Positions 16,059 through 26,350 of a stretch of 64,000 bases of DNA are shown here, piece after piece. The DNA lies in NCBI RefSeq assembly GCF_900142025.1, contig NZ_FQZM01000011.1, forward strand, positions 27,865-91,864. Direction: 5' to 3'. The notes beneath the pieces were generated by a model. That model did no database searches and was not told the DNA's origin. It saw only the letters and a program-made list of their open reading frames with translations. Source of the DNA: Desulfofundulus thermosubterraneus DSM 16057 (lineage in GTDB: Bacteria > Bacillota > Desulfotomaculia > Desulfotomaculales > Desulfovirgulaceae). The translations under genes were made by a program, and so were the position numbers. Numbering within the stretch: position 1 is the stretch's first letter; every line of letters begins with the position of its first letter.

Positions 16059-18503
16059 GTGTCTGACGAAATCAACGTCTATCCCTACCAGCGGGCAGGA
16101 CGGGGTCAAGAAAGAAAACGTTTGCCGAAAAAACGAAAACGCTGGCAGTTTTTGTGCAGGCCGGCGGGGGCAACGTTCCTGACCCGCGAGGGGCTGCTTT
16201 TGTTTATTGCCGGCTTTTTTTTGGGGCGGGCCGTCTTGCTGGGTGAAATTGTTCCCTGTGCTGCTGCCTTTGTGGCCGCCGCAACCCGTACCTTTCCGGG
16301 CTCCGGATTGGCCGCCCTTTTGGGTGCCGGTGCTGGCCTGGCTACTGTAAGCTCCGGCCTGTCCCTGGTCGGGGCACTGGGTACCGTGGTTTTGACCTGG
16401 CTATTGGTACAGGCCATGCCCGGTGGCGTCAAAAGGCCGCAGCTGGTGGTGGCGGCAGCCGTCTTTTCCCTGACTGTGGTCGTTAAAGCAGGTGTGCTGG
16501 CCTTTACCGGGTCCTCTCCGTACCAGTATATTACCATCTTTTTTGAAGGCGGGTTCGCCGCCCTGTTAACCCTGGTTTTTCTTGCAGGTCTTCCTCCCCT
16601 GGACAAGCTTACCGGCCTGGCCACCTTGACGGGGGAAGAATTGTTTTCCATGCTTGTGCTGCTGGCGGCGGTGGTGGCCGGAACGGGCGACTTGCAGGTA
16701 GCCATGTTTACTTTAAAGGGGCTCCTGAGCCGGTTGATTATTTTGCTGGCCGCTCTTTTAGGAGGCGTGGGTTTGGGCGCCGCCGTGGGAGCGGTGGTGG
16801 GCGTTATTCCGGGGCTGGTTTATACTGCGGTTCCGGCTATGGTTGGCGGCTACTCCTTTGCGGGATTGCTGGCCGGGTTGTGCCGGGGTTTCGGCAGGCC
16901 CGGGGTTGCTTTAGGTTTTCTTCTGAGCAATATCATTTTATCCGTTTACCTGGCTAATTTTGGGGATTTGACGGCGGTGATAGGGGAAACTGCCCTGGCC
17001 GTGTTGCTTTTCCTGCTCATCCCGGGGCGCTACATCGGCTCTTTAAGTAAATCCCTGTTCCCCGTTGTTTTGAAGGTGCAGGGTGCAACACCCGCCGCGG
17101 ACCGGGTGCAGGCGGTGGTTGCCGGCCGCATGCGCAACTGGTCCCTGGTTTTCGACGAGCTTTCCCGCAGTTTTAATCAAAGTTGCGCCACGTCGCCCCA
17201 AGAGAAGGAAGAACCTTCCCTGCAGTCTTTGTTTAACCAGATTGCCGCCAAGGTGTGCCAGGGATGCGGTCTTTACCGCACCTGCTGGGAATGGGAATTT
17301 TTTCGCACCTACCAGAGCCTGCTGGATCTTTTTACCCTGGTGGAAATGTACGGGCAGGTCACCGGGGCGGATCTGCCGGATACGCTTCGAAGGCGCTGTT
17401 CCCGGCCGAAGGAACTGGCCATTACCGTCACCTGCCTTTATGAAACTTATAAGCTTAACCGCTACTGGCTGAAAAGACTGGCCGAGAGCAAAGAGATTGT
17501 TTCCGAACAATTGAAAGGTGTGGCCCAGATTATTGAGAATCTTTCGTCGGAACTGGAATTTGAGGTACGGGCCCTTACGGGCGACGAGCAGCTGCTGAAA
17601 CAAAAGCTCAAACAGGCGGGATTCCCGGTGGCCGAAGTGCGGGTCCAGCGCCAGGGGGATGGCAAAACGGAGGTCATGATCACCCGCAGCGCCTGCGGGC
17701 GGCAGCACGAATGCAAGGACATGGCGGCGCTGGTATCCCGGTTGATGGGCGAATCCTTCGCCCTGCCCTTCATCCAGTGTCCCGTTTTTAAGCCTGACCC
17801 GTGGTGTACCTTCCGCCTGTATAGCGGGCTGAAATTTGTCCTCAACTTAGGGGTGGCCGGGATAGGTAAAAACGGGAGCTCCGTTTCCGGGGATAGTTAC
17901 GCCTTCTTGCCCTTAAAGGAAGGCCAGTTTACCCTGGTCTTAAGCGACGGCATGGGCAGCGGTGCGGAGGCGGCCCTGGAAAGCAGTACGGCCGTGTCTC
18001 TGCTGGGCAGGCTTTTAGAAACGGGGTTGGACCGCAACCTGGCCGTAAAAACTGTTAATTCCATCATGATCCTCCGTTCACCCGGGGAAACTTTTGCCAC
18101 CCTGGACATGGCCATGCTGGACCTTTACGAAGGCCAGGCCGATTTTGTTAAAATTGGTGCCCCACCTACCTTTCTTATTAGAAACAGGCGGGTCAGTATG
18201 ATTCGCACCAGTTCCCTGCCGGTGGGTATTATCAAGGACATTGACGTGGCTTCCGTGGCCAGGACCCTTCTGGAAGGGGACGTGCTGGTCATGGTCAGTG
18301 ACGGCATCATCGACTCTTACCGCGGTTCGGGAGATAAGGAGGACTGGATCCTGGGCGTACTCCAGGAAATAAGCGATTTCAGCCCCCAGGAGATGGCTGA
18401 ACTGCTGCTCAAGCTGGCCCAGACCGGGGCGGGCGGTGAAAAGCAAAATGCTGATGATATGACCGTGCTGGTGGCCCGGGTGGAAAAGGCGACGCCCTCT
18501 TGA
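16059..18503 (+). CDS. spoIIE: SpoIIE stage II sporulation serine phosphatase
   Basis: Dephosphorylates SpoIIAA to activate sigma-F in the forespore and takes part in polar septation. The protein (about 814 aa) has a long N-terminal membrane region of roughly ten helices (residues about 45-320), a central cytosolic region with a conserved cysteine cluster (CQGCGLYRTCWEWEF) and a C-terminal PP2C domain from about 600 (LVLSDGMGSGAEAALES, VMVSDGIIDSYRG) with metal-binding aspartates. GTG 16059 is preceded by AAGGGG with 8-base spacing; the in-frame GTG at 16050 overlaps that site. Expression is probably Spo0A dependent from the promoter just upstream. Confidence 0.95.
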   Translation: MSDEINVYPYQRAGRGQERKRLPKKRKRWQFLCRPAGATFLTREGLLLFIAGFFLGRAVLLGEIVPCAAAFVAAATRTFPGSGLAALLGAGAGLATVSSGLSLVGALGTVVLTWLLVQAMPGGVKRPQLVVAAAVFSLTVVVKAGVLAFTGSSPYQYITIFFEGGFAALLTLVFLAGLPPLDKLTGLATLTGEELFSMLVLLAAVVAGTGDLQVAMFTLKGLLSRLIILLAALLGGVGLGAAVGAVVGVIPGLVYTAVPAMVGGYSFAGLLAGLCRGFGRPGVALGFLLSNIILSVYLANFGDLTAVIGETALAVLLFLLIPGRYIGSLSKSLFPVVLKVQGATPAADRVQAVVAGRMRNWSLVFDELSRSFNQSCATSPQEKEEPSLQSLFNQIAAKVCQGCGLYRTCWEWEFFRTYQSLLDLFTLVEMYGQVTGADLPDTLRRRCSRPKELAITVTCLYETYKLNRYWLKRLAESKEIVSEQLKGVAQIIENLSSELEFEVRALTGDEQLLKQKLKQAGFPVAEVRVQRQGDGKTEVMITRSACGRQHECKDMAALVSRLMGESFALPFIQCPVFKPDPWCTFRLYSGLKFVLNLGVAGIGKNGSSVSGDSYAFLPLKEGQFTLVLSDGMGSGAEAALESSTAVSLLGRLLETGLDRNLAVKTVNSIMILRSPGETFATLDMAMLDLYEGQADFVKIGAPPTFLIRNRRVSMIRTSSLPVGIIKDIDVASVARTLLEGDVLVMVSDGIIDSYRGSGDKEDWILGVLQEISDFSPQEMAELLLKLAQTGAGGEKQNADDMTVLVARVEKATPS

Positions 18504-18562
18504 AGAGGGCTATTTTAGTGACCGTAAAGGTAATTGCTCAGTAAAACCGCTACTGCGGGCAA

Positions 18563-18626
18563 GGTGCCGCGTTGTCCAAAGCGAACGACTTGCGGAGCAC
18601 TGGAGTGAGCGTGGGCAACGGGCACC
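18563..18626 (-). repeat. 64-base palindromic element, apparent internally deleted relative of 27643-27897
   Basis: Imperfect inverted ends GGTGCCGCGTTGTCC and GGGCAACGGGCACC flank a core containing GCGAACGACTTGCG (18581-18594) and GCGGAGCACTGGAGTGAGCG (18592-18611). Both core blocks occur, in inverted orientation and about 190 bases apart, near the two ends of the larger element at 27643-27897. Confidence 0.75.
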
Positions 18627-18731
18627 ATTGAACATTTACCCGTAAGGTAACACATTTTCTGCCACCGGGAAGGAAAAAGATATTATTTGTGGAATTGTAG
18701 TATTTCGGATGCGTATTTGGGAGTGCCGGGG

Positions 18732-20141
18732 ATGGCTCTGGAGCAGGATGTGCGTATTTTCATGGATAAATTCCGCATGATCTCCCCCGGGGATAAGGTG
18801 CTGGTCGGGGTTTCCGGCGGCCCCGATTCGGTGGCTCTTCTGCATTTGCTCTGGCGCATGAAAGGGGAGTTGCAAATTTCCCTGGCAGTGGCCCATTTAA
18901 ACCACATGTTTCGCGGGGAAGAGGCCCGGGCCGACGCCCGGCTGGTGGAAGGGCTGGCCAAAAGCCTGGGACTGCCGGTCTACGTAGAAGAATTTGACGT
19001 GCCCGCTTACCGGGAACGCACCGGCCTTTCGGCCCAGGATGCGGCCCGCCGGGTGCGTTACCGCTTTTTTGAGGAAGTGGCCAGGCGTACCGGTGCCTCC
19101 CGGGTGGCCCTGGGCCATCACGCCGACGATCAGGCGGAAACCATTCTCTTTAATTTCCTGCGCGGCACGGGACTGGCCGGATTAAAGGGTATCCCCCCTG
19201 TCCGGGGAAAGTATATTCGCCCCCTGCTGGACATCCGCCGGCGCGAAATCGAGGATTATTGCCGGGAACACTCCCTGCCCGTGCGGGAGGATGCTTCCAA
19301 CAAGAAAACCATTTACACCCGTAACCGGATTCGCCTGGAATTAATCCCCCGCCTGGAGGCGGATTTTAACCCGCGGTTGGTTGATGCTCTTGTACACCTG
19401 GGGCACATTTGCCGGGAGGAAAACGATTACCTGGAAGAACAGGCCGCTCTCCTCTACGGGCGGGCATTAAAAAATCAAAAGGAGCACTGCTTGCTCTTTG
19501 CTGTTGCCGAGCTGTTATCCTCTCCTCCGGCCCTGGTGCGCCGTGTTTTGCGTCGGGCCTGGCGTCACCTCACCGGTGAAGCAGATTTGTCCTATCTACA
19601 GGTGGAGTGCCTGCTGGCCCTTTTGCATAACCCTGTTGGAGGCAAAGTGGTGGAACTCCCCCGGGGGGTAAGGGCGTCCCGCCAGGGTCAGGTTTTACGC
19701 CTGTGGATAGGGGGTGATGCCCCTGGTGTGCCCGATTACAGTTATCCCCTGGAAGTGCCGGGCATAACCTATATTCCAGAGATTAATTCTTCCGTCAAAG
19801 CCAGGCTCATTTCCATTAACGACGCCCCTGATCCCCGGTCTCTCTCTGCCCGGGAAGCCCTTTTAGATTATGATACCCTGCCCGGGCTACTGACCGTTCG
19901 CAGACGCCGGGAGGGAGACCGGTTTCAGCCCCTTGGCATGGCCGCCCATGTGAAATTAAAAAAGTTTCTCATTGAGCAGGGGATTCCCCGGGAGGAGCGG
20001 GATTGCCTGCCCCTGGTTGTGGCGGGGGACGAAATTATCTGGGTGGGGGGAGTGCGTCCCGGCGAACCATGGAAAGTGACCCCTGATACAAAGAGGTGCC
20101 TTTATCTGCAAATCCTGGAGGGAAAAGTGCCGGGTGCATAA
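18732..20141 (+). CDS. tilS: tRNA(Ile) lysidine synthetase TilS
   Basis: Converts cytidine at the wobble position of the CAU-anticodon isoleucine tRNA to lysidine using ATP and lysine; essential. The PP-loop SGGPDS is at residues 28-33, with VAHLNHMFRGEEA, GHHADDQAETILFN and RPLLDIRRREIEDYC following, then the TilS C-terminal domain (TVRRRREGDRFQPLG, KKFLIEQGIPREERD). The ATG at 18732 puts the motif where the family has it; a GTG at 18687 would add 15 residues. The usual hpt gene between tilS and ftsH is missing here. Confidence 0.94.
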   Translation: MALEQDVRIFMDKFRMISPGDKVLVGVSGGPDSVALLHLLWRMKGELQISLAVAHLNHMFRGEEARADARLVEGLAKSLGLPVYVEEFDVPAYRERTGLSAQDAARRVRYRFFEEVARRTGASRVALGHHADDQAETILFNFLRGTGLAGLKGIPPVRGKYIRPLLDIRRREIEDYCREHSLPVREDASNKKTIYTRNRIRLELIPRLEADFNPRLVDALVHLGHICREENDYLEEQAALLYGRALKNQKEHCLLFAVAELLSSPPALVRRVLRRAWRHLTGEADLSYLQVECLLALLHNPVGGKVVELPRGVRASRQGQVLRLWIGGDAPGVPDYSYPLEVPGITYIPEINSSVKARLISINDAPDPRSLSAREALLDYDTLPGLLTVRRRREGDRFQPLGMAAHVKLKKFLIEQGIPREERDCLPLVVAGDEIIWVGGVRPGEPWKVTPDTKRCLYLQILEGKVPGA

Positions 20142-20219
20142 AATAATTGTAACAGGACCGTAAATATGTTAGAATTAAACTTATGGTTGAATTGACCGGC
20201 TTTGTCGAGAGGAGTGGCT

Positions 20220-22052
20220 TTGTTGAACAAGGTCCTGAAAAATTTAAGCATATACCTGCTGATCGTGCTGGTTATTATAATGCTGATTAAATATACCCAG
20301 CCACCTAATACAGGGATGGAAGAGTGGACTTACAACAGGTTTTTCCAGGCAGTAAATCAGGGCCAGGTTCAGGAAGTGACCATTCAGTCCCGGGAACATA
20401 CAAACCTGATCGCCGGGACAACGAAAAACGGTACCAGGTTTCAGGTTACAGGGTTGAAAAATGATGCCCAGATAGCTGCTTTTTTGCTGGAAAAAGGGGT
20501 TGAAGTAAAAATTCAAGAGCCCCCCTCCCCGGGTTGGTGGGCCAATATCCTGACCAGCCTTTTGCCCATCTTAATATTCATATTGCTCTTCTTCTTCATG
20601 ATGCAGCAGACCCAGGGCGGGGGCAACCGGGTAATGTCCTTCGGCAAAAGCCGGGCCCGCCTGCATACCGACGATAAAAAACGGGCAACCTTTGCAGATG
20701 TAGCGGGTGCCGATGAGGTTAAGGAAGAACTGCAGGAGATTGTAGAGTTCTTGAAAAACCCTAAAAAATTTGCCGAACTGGGAGCCCGCATTCCCAAAGG
20801 GGTACTCCTCTACGGGCCGCCCGGGACCGGGAAGACCCTTCTGGCCCGGGCTGTGGCCGGGGAAGCCGGGGTGCCCTTTTTCAGCATTAGCGGTTCGGAT
20901 TTCGTGGAGATGTTTGTGGGTGTCGGCGCTTCCCGGGTGCGGGATCTTTTTGACCAGGCCAAGAAAAACGCCCCCTGTATTGTTTTTATTGACGAAATTG
21001 ATGCCGTCGGCCGGCAGCGGGGGGCGGGTTTGGGCGGCGGCCACGACGAGCGGGAGCAAACCCTGAACCAGCTCCTGGTAGAAATGGACGGCTTCAGCCC
21101 CAACGAAGGGATCATCATCATTGCCGCCACCAACCGGCCGGATATCCTGGATCCCGCCCTTTTAAGGCCCGGCCGCTTTGACCGGCAGGTAGTGGTGGAC
21201 ATTCCCGACGTGGCGGGACGCAAGGAGATTCTCAAGGTGCATGTACGGGGCAAACCTCTGGCTCCCGACGTGGACCTGGATGTGCTGGCCCGGCGCACCC
21301 CCGGTTTTACGGGTGCCGACCTGGCCAACCTGGTGAACGAGGCCGCCCTCCTGGCTGCCCGCAACAATAAAACCCAGATTACCATGCAGGAACTGGAGGA
21401 CTCCATAGAACGGGTCATTGCCGGTCCGGAGAAAAAATCCAAGGTCATCAGCGAACAGGAAAAGAAACTGGTGTCCTATCATGAAGCCGGCCATGCGGTG
21501 GTTGGCTATCTCCTGCCCAATACCGATCCGGTGCATAAGGTTTCCATCATTCCCCGGGGCAGGGCCGGGGGGTATACCCTGCTTTTGCCCAAGGAAGATC
21601 GCTATTACATGACCCGCTCCATGCTCTTGGACCAGGTGACCATGCTGCTGGCCGGCCGGGTGGCGGAGGCTCTGGTGTTGAAAGAAATAAGCACCGGTGC
21701 CCAGAACGACCTGGAGCGGGCCACCGAAATCGTCCGGCGCATGGTCATGGAGTACGGCATGAGTGAAGAGATTGGACCCATGACCCTGGGGCGTAAACAA
21801 GAAACGGTCTTTTTAGGGCGGGACCTGGCCCGGGACCGGAACTACGGCGAGGAAGTGGCCGCGGCCATCGACAAGGAAGTCCGGCGCATGATTGAGAGCT
21901 GTTACAACCGGGCCAAAGAGCTTTTGGAAAAGCACATGGACACGCTGCACCTGGTGGCCAAAACCCTCTTTGATAAAGAAACCCTGGAGGCGGATGAATT
22001 TGCCGCCCTGATGAAACAGGCCGGGGAAGAGGAGCACAGCGCCAGGAATTAA
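20220..22052 (+). CDS. ftsH: ATP-dependent zinc metalloprotease FtsH
   Basis: Membrane-anchored AAA+ protease that degrades misfolded and regulatory proteins. About 610 aa: two membrane helices ([17 protein letters not shown] near the N-terminus and [19 protein letters not shown]), an AAA+ domain with Walker A GPPGTGKT and Walker [16 protein letters not shown], the SRH, and the zinc motif HEAGH in [12 protein letters not shown]. The ribosome site GAGAGGAG (20207-20214) points to a TTG start at 20220 or 20223. The last gene of the division/sporulation cluster; a long palindrome follows. Confidence 0.95.
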   Translation: MLNKVLKNLSIYLLIVLVIIMLIKYTQPPNTGMEEWTYNRFFQAVNQGQVQEVTIQSREHTNLIAGTTKNGTRFQVTGLKNDAQIAAFLLEKGVEVKIQEPPSPGWWANILTSLLPILIFILLFFFMMQQTQGGGNRVMSFGKSRARLHTDDKKRATFADVAGADEVKEELQEIVEFLKNPKKFAELGARIPKGVLLYGPPGTGKTLLARAVAGEAGVPFFSISGSDFVEMFVGVGASRVRDLFDQAKKNAPCIVFIDEIDAVGRQRGAGLGGGHDEREQTLNQLLVEMDGFSPNEGIIIIAATNRPDILDPALLRPGRFDRQVVVDIPDVAGRKEILKVHVRGKPLAPDVDLDVLARRTPGFTGADLANLVNEAALLAARNNKTQITMQELEDSIERVIAGPEKKSKVISEQEKKLVSYHEAGHAVVGYLLPNTDPVHKVSIIPRGRAGGYTLLLPKEDRYYMTRSMLLDQVTMLLAGRVAEALVLKEISTGAQNDLERATEIVRRMVMEYGMSEEIGPMTLGRKQETVFLGRDLARDRNYGEEVAAAIDKEVRRMIESCYNRAKELLEKHMDTLHLVAKTLFDKETLEADEFAALMKQAGEEEHSARN

Positions 22053-22055
22053 ACG

Positions 22056-22126
22056 CCCAGCACTCAACACCCAGGTTAAGTTAATACCTTAGAAGCTGAG
22101 TGTTGCGATGGGTGTTGAGTGCTGGG
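22056..22126 (+). repeat. Perfect 18-bp inverted repeat between ftsH and ndk
   Basis: CCCAGCACTCAACACCCA (22056-22073) is the exact reverse complement of TGGGTGTTGAGTGCTGGG (22109-22126); the 35-base spacer holds a further partial copy (GAGTGTTG). No T-run follows, so it is not a standard terminator. It lies 11 bases before the ndk ribosome site. Confidence 0.85.
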
Positions 22127-22152
22127 TAATTACATACAGGAGGAGTTGTCTT

Positions 22153-22602
22153 ATGGAACGGACCTTTGTGATGATTAAACCCGATGGTGTACAGCGAAAC
22201 CTGGTAGGGAATATTATTGCCTGTTTTGAGAAGAAAGGGCTGAAGATTGTCGGCTTGAAAATGATGCGCATCCCGCGGGATTTGGCGGAGAAACATTACG
22301 GAGAACATAAGGACAAGCCCTTCTTTGGCCCTCTGGTCGAGTACATTACTTCGGGGCCGGTGGTGGCCATGGTGCTGGAAGGGAAGGATGCGGTTACTAC
22401 GGTACGGGAAATGATGGGAGCTACCAATCCCTTGAAGGCGGCTCCCGGGACGATCCGGGCCACTTACGGCATGGACATTGGCCGCAATGTAGTCCATGGC
22501 TCCGATTCCCCGGCCAGTGCCGGGCGGGAAATCAACCTTTTCTTTTCTCCGGAAGAACTGGTGGACTACCGGCGGGATGTGGACCGCTGGATTTATGAAT
22601 AG
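22153..22602 (+). CDS. ndk: Nucleoside diphosphate kinase
   Basis: Transfers the gamma phosphate of ATP to other nucleoside diphosphates through a phosphohistidine. The 149-aa product has the family start [18 protein letters not shown], and the catalytic histidine H115 in [22 protein letters not shown] at 22138-22143 fixes the ATG at 22153. A terminator follows directly. Confidence 0.96.
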   Translation: MERTFVMIKPDGVQRNLVGNIIACFEKKGLKIVGLKMMRIPRDLAEKHYGEHKDKPFFGPLVEYITSGPVVAMVLEGKDAVTTVREMMGATNPLKAAPGTIRATYGMDIGRNVVHGSDSPASAGREINLFFSPEELVDYRRDVDRWIYE

Positions 22603-22631
22603 GGGTGGCGGAAGGAAGCCACTCCTTTGTT
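22602..22631 (+). terminator. Probable terminator after ndk
   Basis: GGGGTGGC (22602-22609) pairs with GCCACTCC (22618-22625), one wobble pair, then TTTGTT. It begins at the stop codon. Confidence 0.65.
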
Positions 22632-22730
22632 CTGTGCAGAATTTTTTGTGAACATATAAAAAAATTTTTTTAAGCAGGAATTCTCTGATAAAGTGACGAA
22701 CTAGAAGTGGATAACAGGGGGTGAAGGGAG

Positions 22731-23144
22731 ATGGCGGGAGAACTCAAGATCGGTTTGCAGGGCGAGGCTGTTACCCGGGTGACGGAGGACAATACCGCCC
22801 TGGCTTACGGCAGCGGCGGGGCGAAGGTTTTTGCCACTCCCGCGATGATTGGTCTGATGGAGAAGGCGGCTCTGTCTTCAGTGGACCCCCTTCTGGAGCC
22901 CGGGCAGATCACCGTGGGTATCCGGGTGGATGTGGAGCACCTGGCCGCCACGCCCGTGGGGATGGAGGTTGTTGCCCGCTCGGAACTGGTGGAAATTGAC
23001 GGCAAACGGCTGGTGTTCCGGGTGGAAGCCCGCGACGAACAGGAGTTGATCGGCCGCGGTACTCACGAGCGCTTTATTGTAAACCAGGAGCGTTTTCTTT
23101 CCCGGACGGCGGCAAAGCTTAAAACCACCTCTAAGTCAGTATAG
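22731..23144 (+). CDS. Hotdog-fold thioesterase (FlK-like family)
   Basis: A 137-aa single hotdog domain of the thioesterase family that includes fluoroacetyl-CoA thioesterase FlK. The N-terminal GLQGEAVTRVTEDNTALAYG, the helix TPAMIGLMEKAA and VGIRVDVEHLAATPVGMEV are family features; Thr and Glu of the ATPAMIGLMEKA segment correspond to the active-site region. True substrate is unknown; many such genes in anaerobes hydrolyse unwanted acyl-CoA. GGTGAAGGGAG precedes the ATG. Transcribed alone, with a hairpin behind it. Confidence 0.8.
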   Translation: MAGELKIGLQGEAVTRVTEDNTALAYGSGGAKVFATPAMIGLMEKAALSSVDPLLEPGQITVGIRVDVEHLAATPVGMEVVARSELVEIDGKRLVFRVEARDEQELIGRGTHERFIVNQERFLSRTAAKLKTTSKSV

Positions 23145-23170
23145 ATATTCCGGGTACCTACCGGGATATC
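23144..23170 (+). other. 10-bp hairpin after thioesterase gene
   Basis: GATATTCCGG (23144-23153) and CCGGGATATC (23161-23170) pair with one wobble around a 7-base loop. No clear T-run follows, so termination is uncertain. Confidence 0.55.
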
Positions 23171-23289
23171 GTAAATTAATACCAAGTTATTTCTGCCATT
23201 GAGGGGGGAAGGAGAGGAATTTGTTAGCTGCAGCGTCAAAGGGGTAAAAATTAAGTTAATCTTGTAAAAGAAAGGGGAGGACGAATTAA

Positions 23290-25050
23290 ATGCCTTACGA
23301 TGCCACCAAGATGGCGGACTGGCAAATCGCCGAAGAAGCAGAAAAGAATATGCCTACTCCCGGTGAATGGCGGGAAAGGCTCGGCCTGGAGAAGGATGAG
23401 ATCATTCCCTACGGCAGAATCTGCAAGCTCGATTTCATGAAAATCATCGACCGCCTGAAAGACAGGCCGAACGGTAAATATATCAATGTTACGGCCATTA
23501 CTCCCACCCCCCTGGGAGAGGGTAAGACGACCACCACCATCGGCCTGGTTGAAGGTCTGGGCAAGCGGGGCAAAAATGTGGGCTGTGCCATCCGCCAGCC
23601 ATCGGGTGGTCCCACCTTCAACATCAAGGGTACGGCAGCCGGCGGCGGCAACGCTCTGGCCATCCCCATGACCGAGTTTTCCCTGGGTCTGACGGGTGAC
23701 CTCAACGACATCATGAATGCCCACAACCTGGCCATGGTGGCCCTTACTTCCCGCATGCAGCACGAGCGCAACTACGATGATGCCGAGCTGGCCAAGCGGA
23801 ACCTGCGCCGCCTGAATATCGACCCCACCAGGGTGGAAATGGGCTGGACCATCGACTTCTGTGCCCAGGCGCTGCGCAACATCATCATCGGTATCGGTGG
23901 CCGGATGGACGGCTACATGATGCAGTCCAAGTTCCAGATTGCCGTCAGTTCCGAGCTTATGGCCATCCTGGCGGTGGCGAACGATTTAAAAGACCTGCGC
24001 GAACGCATAGGTAAGATCATCGTGGCCTACGATATGAAGGGCAATCCGGTTACCACCAGTGACCTGGAAGTGGCCGGTGCCATGACCGCCTTCATGCGCA
24101 ACACCATCAACCCCACCCTGATCTCCACTGTGGAGTACCAGCCCGTGCTGGTGCATGCCGGTCCCTTTGCCAACATTGCCATTGGCCAGTCTTCGATTAT
24201 TGCCGACCGGATCGGGCTGAAAATGTTCGACTACCACGTTACCGAGAGCGGTTTTGCCGCCGATATCGGTTTTGAGAAATTCTGGAACGTCAAGTGCCGC
24301 ATGAGCGGTTTGGTGCCCAACGTTTCTGTAATAGTGGCTACCATCCGCGCTCTGAAGATGCACGGCGGCGGGCCGAAGGTGGTGCCGGGCCGGCCGATCC
24401 CCGAAGAGTACACCAGGGAAAACCTGCCTTTGCTGGAGAAGGGCATCGAGAACCTGATCCATCACATCGGTATTGTCAAGAAGGCCGGTATCAACCCGGT
24501 GGTCTGCATCAACTCCTTCTATACCGACACACCCGAGGAAATCAAGCTGGTGCGCCGTTTGGTGGAGCAGGCTGGCGCCCGCTGCGCGGTGTCCGAGCAC
24601 TGGCTCAAGGGCGGCGAAGGTGCTCTGGAACTGGCCGATGCCGTCATCGATGCCTGCAATGACCCGGTGGACTTCAAGTTCCTCTACCCGCTGGAAATGC
24701 CGCTGCGGCAGAGGGTGGAGATTATCGCCAAGGAAGTCTACGGAGCCGACGGTGTAGTTTGGACTCCGGAAGCGGAAGCCAAGGCCAAGATGATCGAAGA
24801 AAACCCCGCCTACCGCGACTTTGCCACCATGATGGTGAAGACGCACTTGAGCTTGAGCCACAATCCCGATGCCAAGGGCGTGCCGAAGGGCTGGGTTCTG
24901 CCGGTGCGTGACGTCTTAATCTTTGCCGGTGCCAAGTTCCTCTGCCCGATGACCGGTACCATTAGCCTGATGCCCGGAACCAGTTCCGACCCCGCTTTCC
25001 GGAGAATAGACGTGGATGTAAATACCGGAAAGGTCATCGGCCTCTTCTAA
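23290..25050 (+). CDS. fhs: Formate-tetrahydrofolate ligase
   Basis: ATP-dependent formation of 10-formyl-tetrahydrofolate from formate; a key step of the methyl branch of the Wood-Ljungdahl pathway and of C1 metabolism. The 586-aa length is typical of the longer clostridial-type form. The P-loop-like [16 protein letters not shown] near residue 78, [19 protein letters not shown], and [19 protein letters not shown] are signatures. AGGGGAGG lies 9 bases before the ATG. The gene stands alone between hairpins, and its presence fits an acetogenic or complete-oxidising sulfate-reducing lifestyle. Confidence 0.96.
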   Translation: MPYDATKMADWQIAEEAEKNMPTPGEWRERLGLEKDEIIPYGRICKLDFMKIIDRLKDRPNGKYINVTAITPTPLGEGKTTTTIGLVEGLGKRGKNVGCAIRQPSGGPTFNIKGTAAGGGNALAIPMTEFSLGLTGDLNDIMNAHNLAMVALTSRMQHERNYDDAELAKRNLRRLNIDPTRVEMGWTIDFCAQALRNIIIGIGGRMDGYMMQSKFQIAVSSELMAILAVANDLKDLRERIGKIIVAYDMKGNPVTTSDLEVAGAMTAFMRNTINPTLISTVEYQPVLVHAGPFANIAIGQSSIIADRIGLKMFDYHVTESGFAADIGFEKFWNVKCRMSGLVPNVSVIVATIRALKMHGGGPKVVPGRPIPEEYTRENLPLLEKGIENLIHHIGIVKKAGINPVVCINSFYTDTPEEIKLVRRLVEQAGARCAVSEHWLKGGEGALELADAVIDACNDPVDFKFLYPLEMPLRQRVEIIAKEVYGADGVVWTPEAEAKAKMIEENPAYRDFATMMVKTHLSLSHNPDAKGVPKGWVLPVRDVLIFAGAKFLCPMTGTISLMPGTSSDPAFRRIDVDVNTGKVIGLF

Positions 25051-25067
25051 AAGAAAAAAATCACTCG

Positions 25068-25100
25068 TACACCCCGGATTTCCGGGGTGTAGTTTTTTTT
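25068..25100 (+). terminator. Strong rho-independent terminator after fhs
   Basis: TACACCCCGGA (25068-25078) pairs perfectly with TCCGGGGTGTA (25081-25091), followed by eight T. Confidence 0.93.
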
Positions 25101-25144
25101 GTTCAAAATAGTATCAGAGAAATGCGAACTATCTGGTTATTAAA

Positions 25145-25173
25145 TTGACATTCGTTCAGGTTGCCATTATAAT
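25145..25173 (+). promoter_or_regulatory. Consensus sigma-A promoter of DUF134 gene
   Basis: Perfect TTGACA (25145-25150), 17-base spacer, perfect TATAAT (25168-25173). Confidence 0.9.
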
Positions 25174-25194
25174 GATATCAATGGCCGCCAATCT

Positions 25195-25216
25195 TATCAG
25201 GCGATGGATCCTGATA
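25195..25216 (+). promoter_or_regulatory. Possible operator in the DUF134 gene leader
   Basis: TATCAGG (25195-25201) and CCTGATA (25210-25216) form a perfect inverted repeat with an 8-base centre, about 22 bases after the -10 box. The downstream gene encodes a helix-turn-helix protein, so autoregulation is possible. Confidence 0.4.
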
Positions 25217-25270
25217 GGGCCGGAGTAAGAAATTTTCTAAAAAATGCAGTTTAGTTGGGAGTGTTGGTCA

Positions 25271-25756
25271 ATGTCCAGACCGCCGAAATGCCGACGGGTG
25301 GAGTTTTTGCCCCGGCTTACCTTTTTCAAGCCGGCGGGGGTTCCCCTGCGGGACCTGGAAGAGGTGGGCCTCACAGTTGAGGAACTGGAAGCGATACGCT
25401 TAAAGGATTTATTGGGTTTGGAGCAGGAGGCCTGTGCCGAAAGGATGGGTGTTTCCCGTCCCACCTACCACCGTATCTTGAGCGCCGCCCGGGCCAAGGT
25501 GGCCGAGGCGCTGGTCAACGGCAAGGCCATCCGGGTGGAGGGCGGCAACTTCCAGCTGGTTATGCGCCGCTTTCACTGCGAGAATTGCGGCCACGAATGG
25601 GAGCTGCCATGCGGCCAGGGCCCCCGGGGCTCGGAGATGGTTTGCCCCAGTTGTGGGAGCACCGAGTTCTACCGTATCGACCAGGACGGCAGGCCCTTCC
25701 GCTGCCAGCGCTGGGAAAAGTGCAGCAAACAGGGCGGGTTGGCGGAAAACGGGTAG
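25271..25756 (+). CDS. DUF134 family DNA-binding protein with zinc ribbon
   Basis: A 161-aa predicted regulator. The N-terminal [14 protein letters not shown] and the helix-turn-helix [20 protein letters not shown] define DUF134, a family often linked to iron-molybdenum or NifX/NafY-like proteins. The C-terminal half is a zinc ribbon with CENCGHEW and [10 protein letters not shown], followed by further cysteines. ATG 25271 is preceded by GGGAGTG with 7-base spacing. A consensus promoter and a small palindrome lie upstream. Confidence 0.85.
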   Translation: MSRPPKCRRVEFLPRLTFFKPAGVPLRDLEEVGLTVEELEAIRLKDLLGLEQEACAERMGVSRPTYHRILSAARAKVAEALVNGKAIRVEGGNFQLVMRRFHCENCGHEWELPCGQGPRGSEMVCPSCGSTEFYRIDQDGRPFRCQRWEKCSKQGGLAENG

Positions 25757-25792
25757 GTTTTCGTTCCTTGTGATTTGGGCGGGGTGGGTCCA

Positions 25793-26317
25793 TTGCAGCG
25801 GGTGGGACGGATTATTGAGGATGGTTTTTACCGCTACTGCCTGGAGCAGAACGCGGCTCGGGAAGTGGACAGGCCCTTTTGCCGGCATGATTTTCAGCAT
25901 ATGCTGGATGTGGCCCGGATCAGTTATATTTTAATGGTGGAAGGCAACCAGCTTTCCGAATTTATTGGCCAGAACCGGCTGGGTAGCCACCAGGCGGCCA
26001 AAGAGGTGGTTTATGCTGCCGGCTTGTTGCACGATATCGCCCGCTGGCAGCAGTATGACAGTGGTGAAGACCACGCTCTGGCAGGGGCGCGCCTGGCCCG
26101 CCCGGTGCTGGAACGGGCGGGGTTTCTGCCCCACGAAATTGAGGTGATTGCCCGGGCTATTGCCGCCCACCGCCGGGGGGATCCCGGGGGAGGATTGCTG
26201 GGGCGCCTCTTATGCCGGGCCGATGACCTGGCCCGCCCCTGTGCCCTTTGTGCCGCCCGCGGTCAATGCTACAAGGCTGGTAGTATGGACACACTGCGGG
26301 AGACGCTGGTTTATTGA
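25793..26317 (+). CDS. HD-domain phosphohydrolase-like protein
   Basis: About 174 aa with a compact HD domain: RHDFQHMLDVAR gives the first His, GLLHDIARWQQY gives the HD dyad, and GEDHALAGARLA and AIAAHRRG supply further metal ligands. A C-terminal cysteine group (CRADDLARPCALCAARGQC) may bind metal. Such proteins often hydrolyse nucleotides or related phosphates; the substrate is unknown. The TTG at 25793 follows GGGGTGG; a TTG at 25775 is the alternative. It directly precedes folP, suggesting co-transcription with folate genes. Confidence 0.75.
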   Translation: MQRVGRIIEDGFYRYCLEQNAAREVDRPFCRHDFQHMLDVARISYILMVEGNQLSEFIGQNRLGSHQAAKEVVYAAGLLHDIARWQQYDSGEDHALAGARLARPVLERAGFLPHEIEVIARAIAAHRRGDPGGGLLGRLLCRADDLARPCALCAARGQCYKAGSMDTLRETLVY

Positions 26318-26350
26318 AAGTATATAAAAGATACGCGGGAGTGGTTTATT

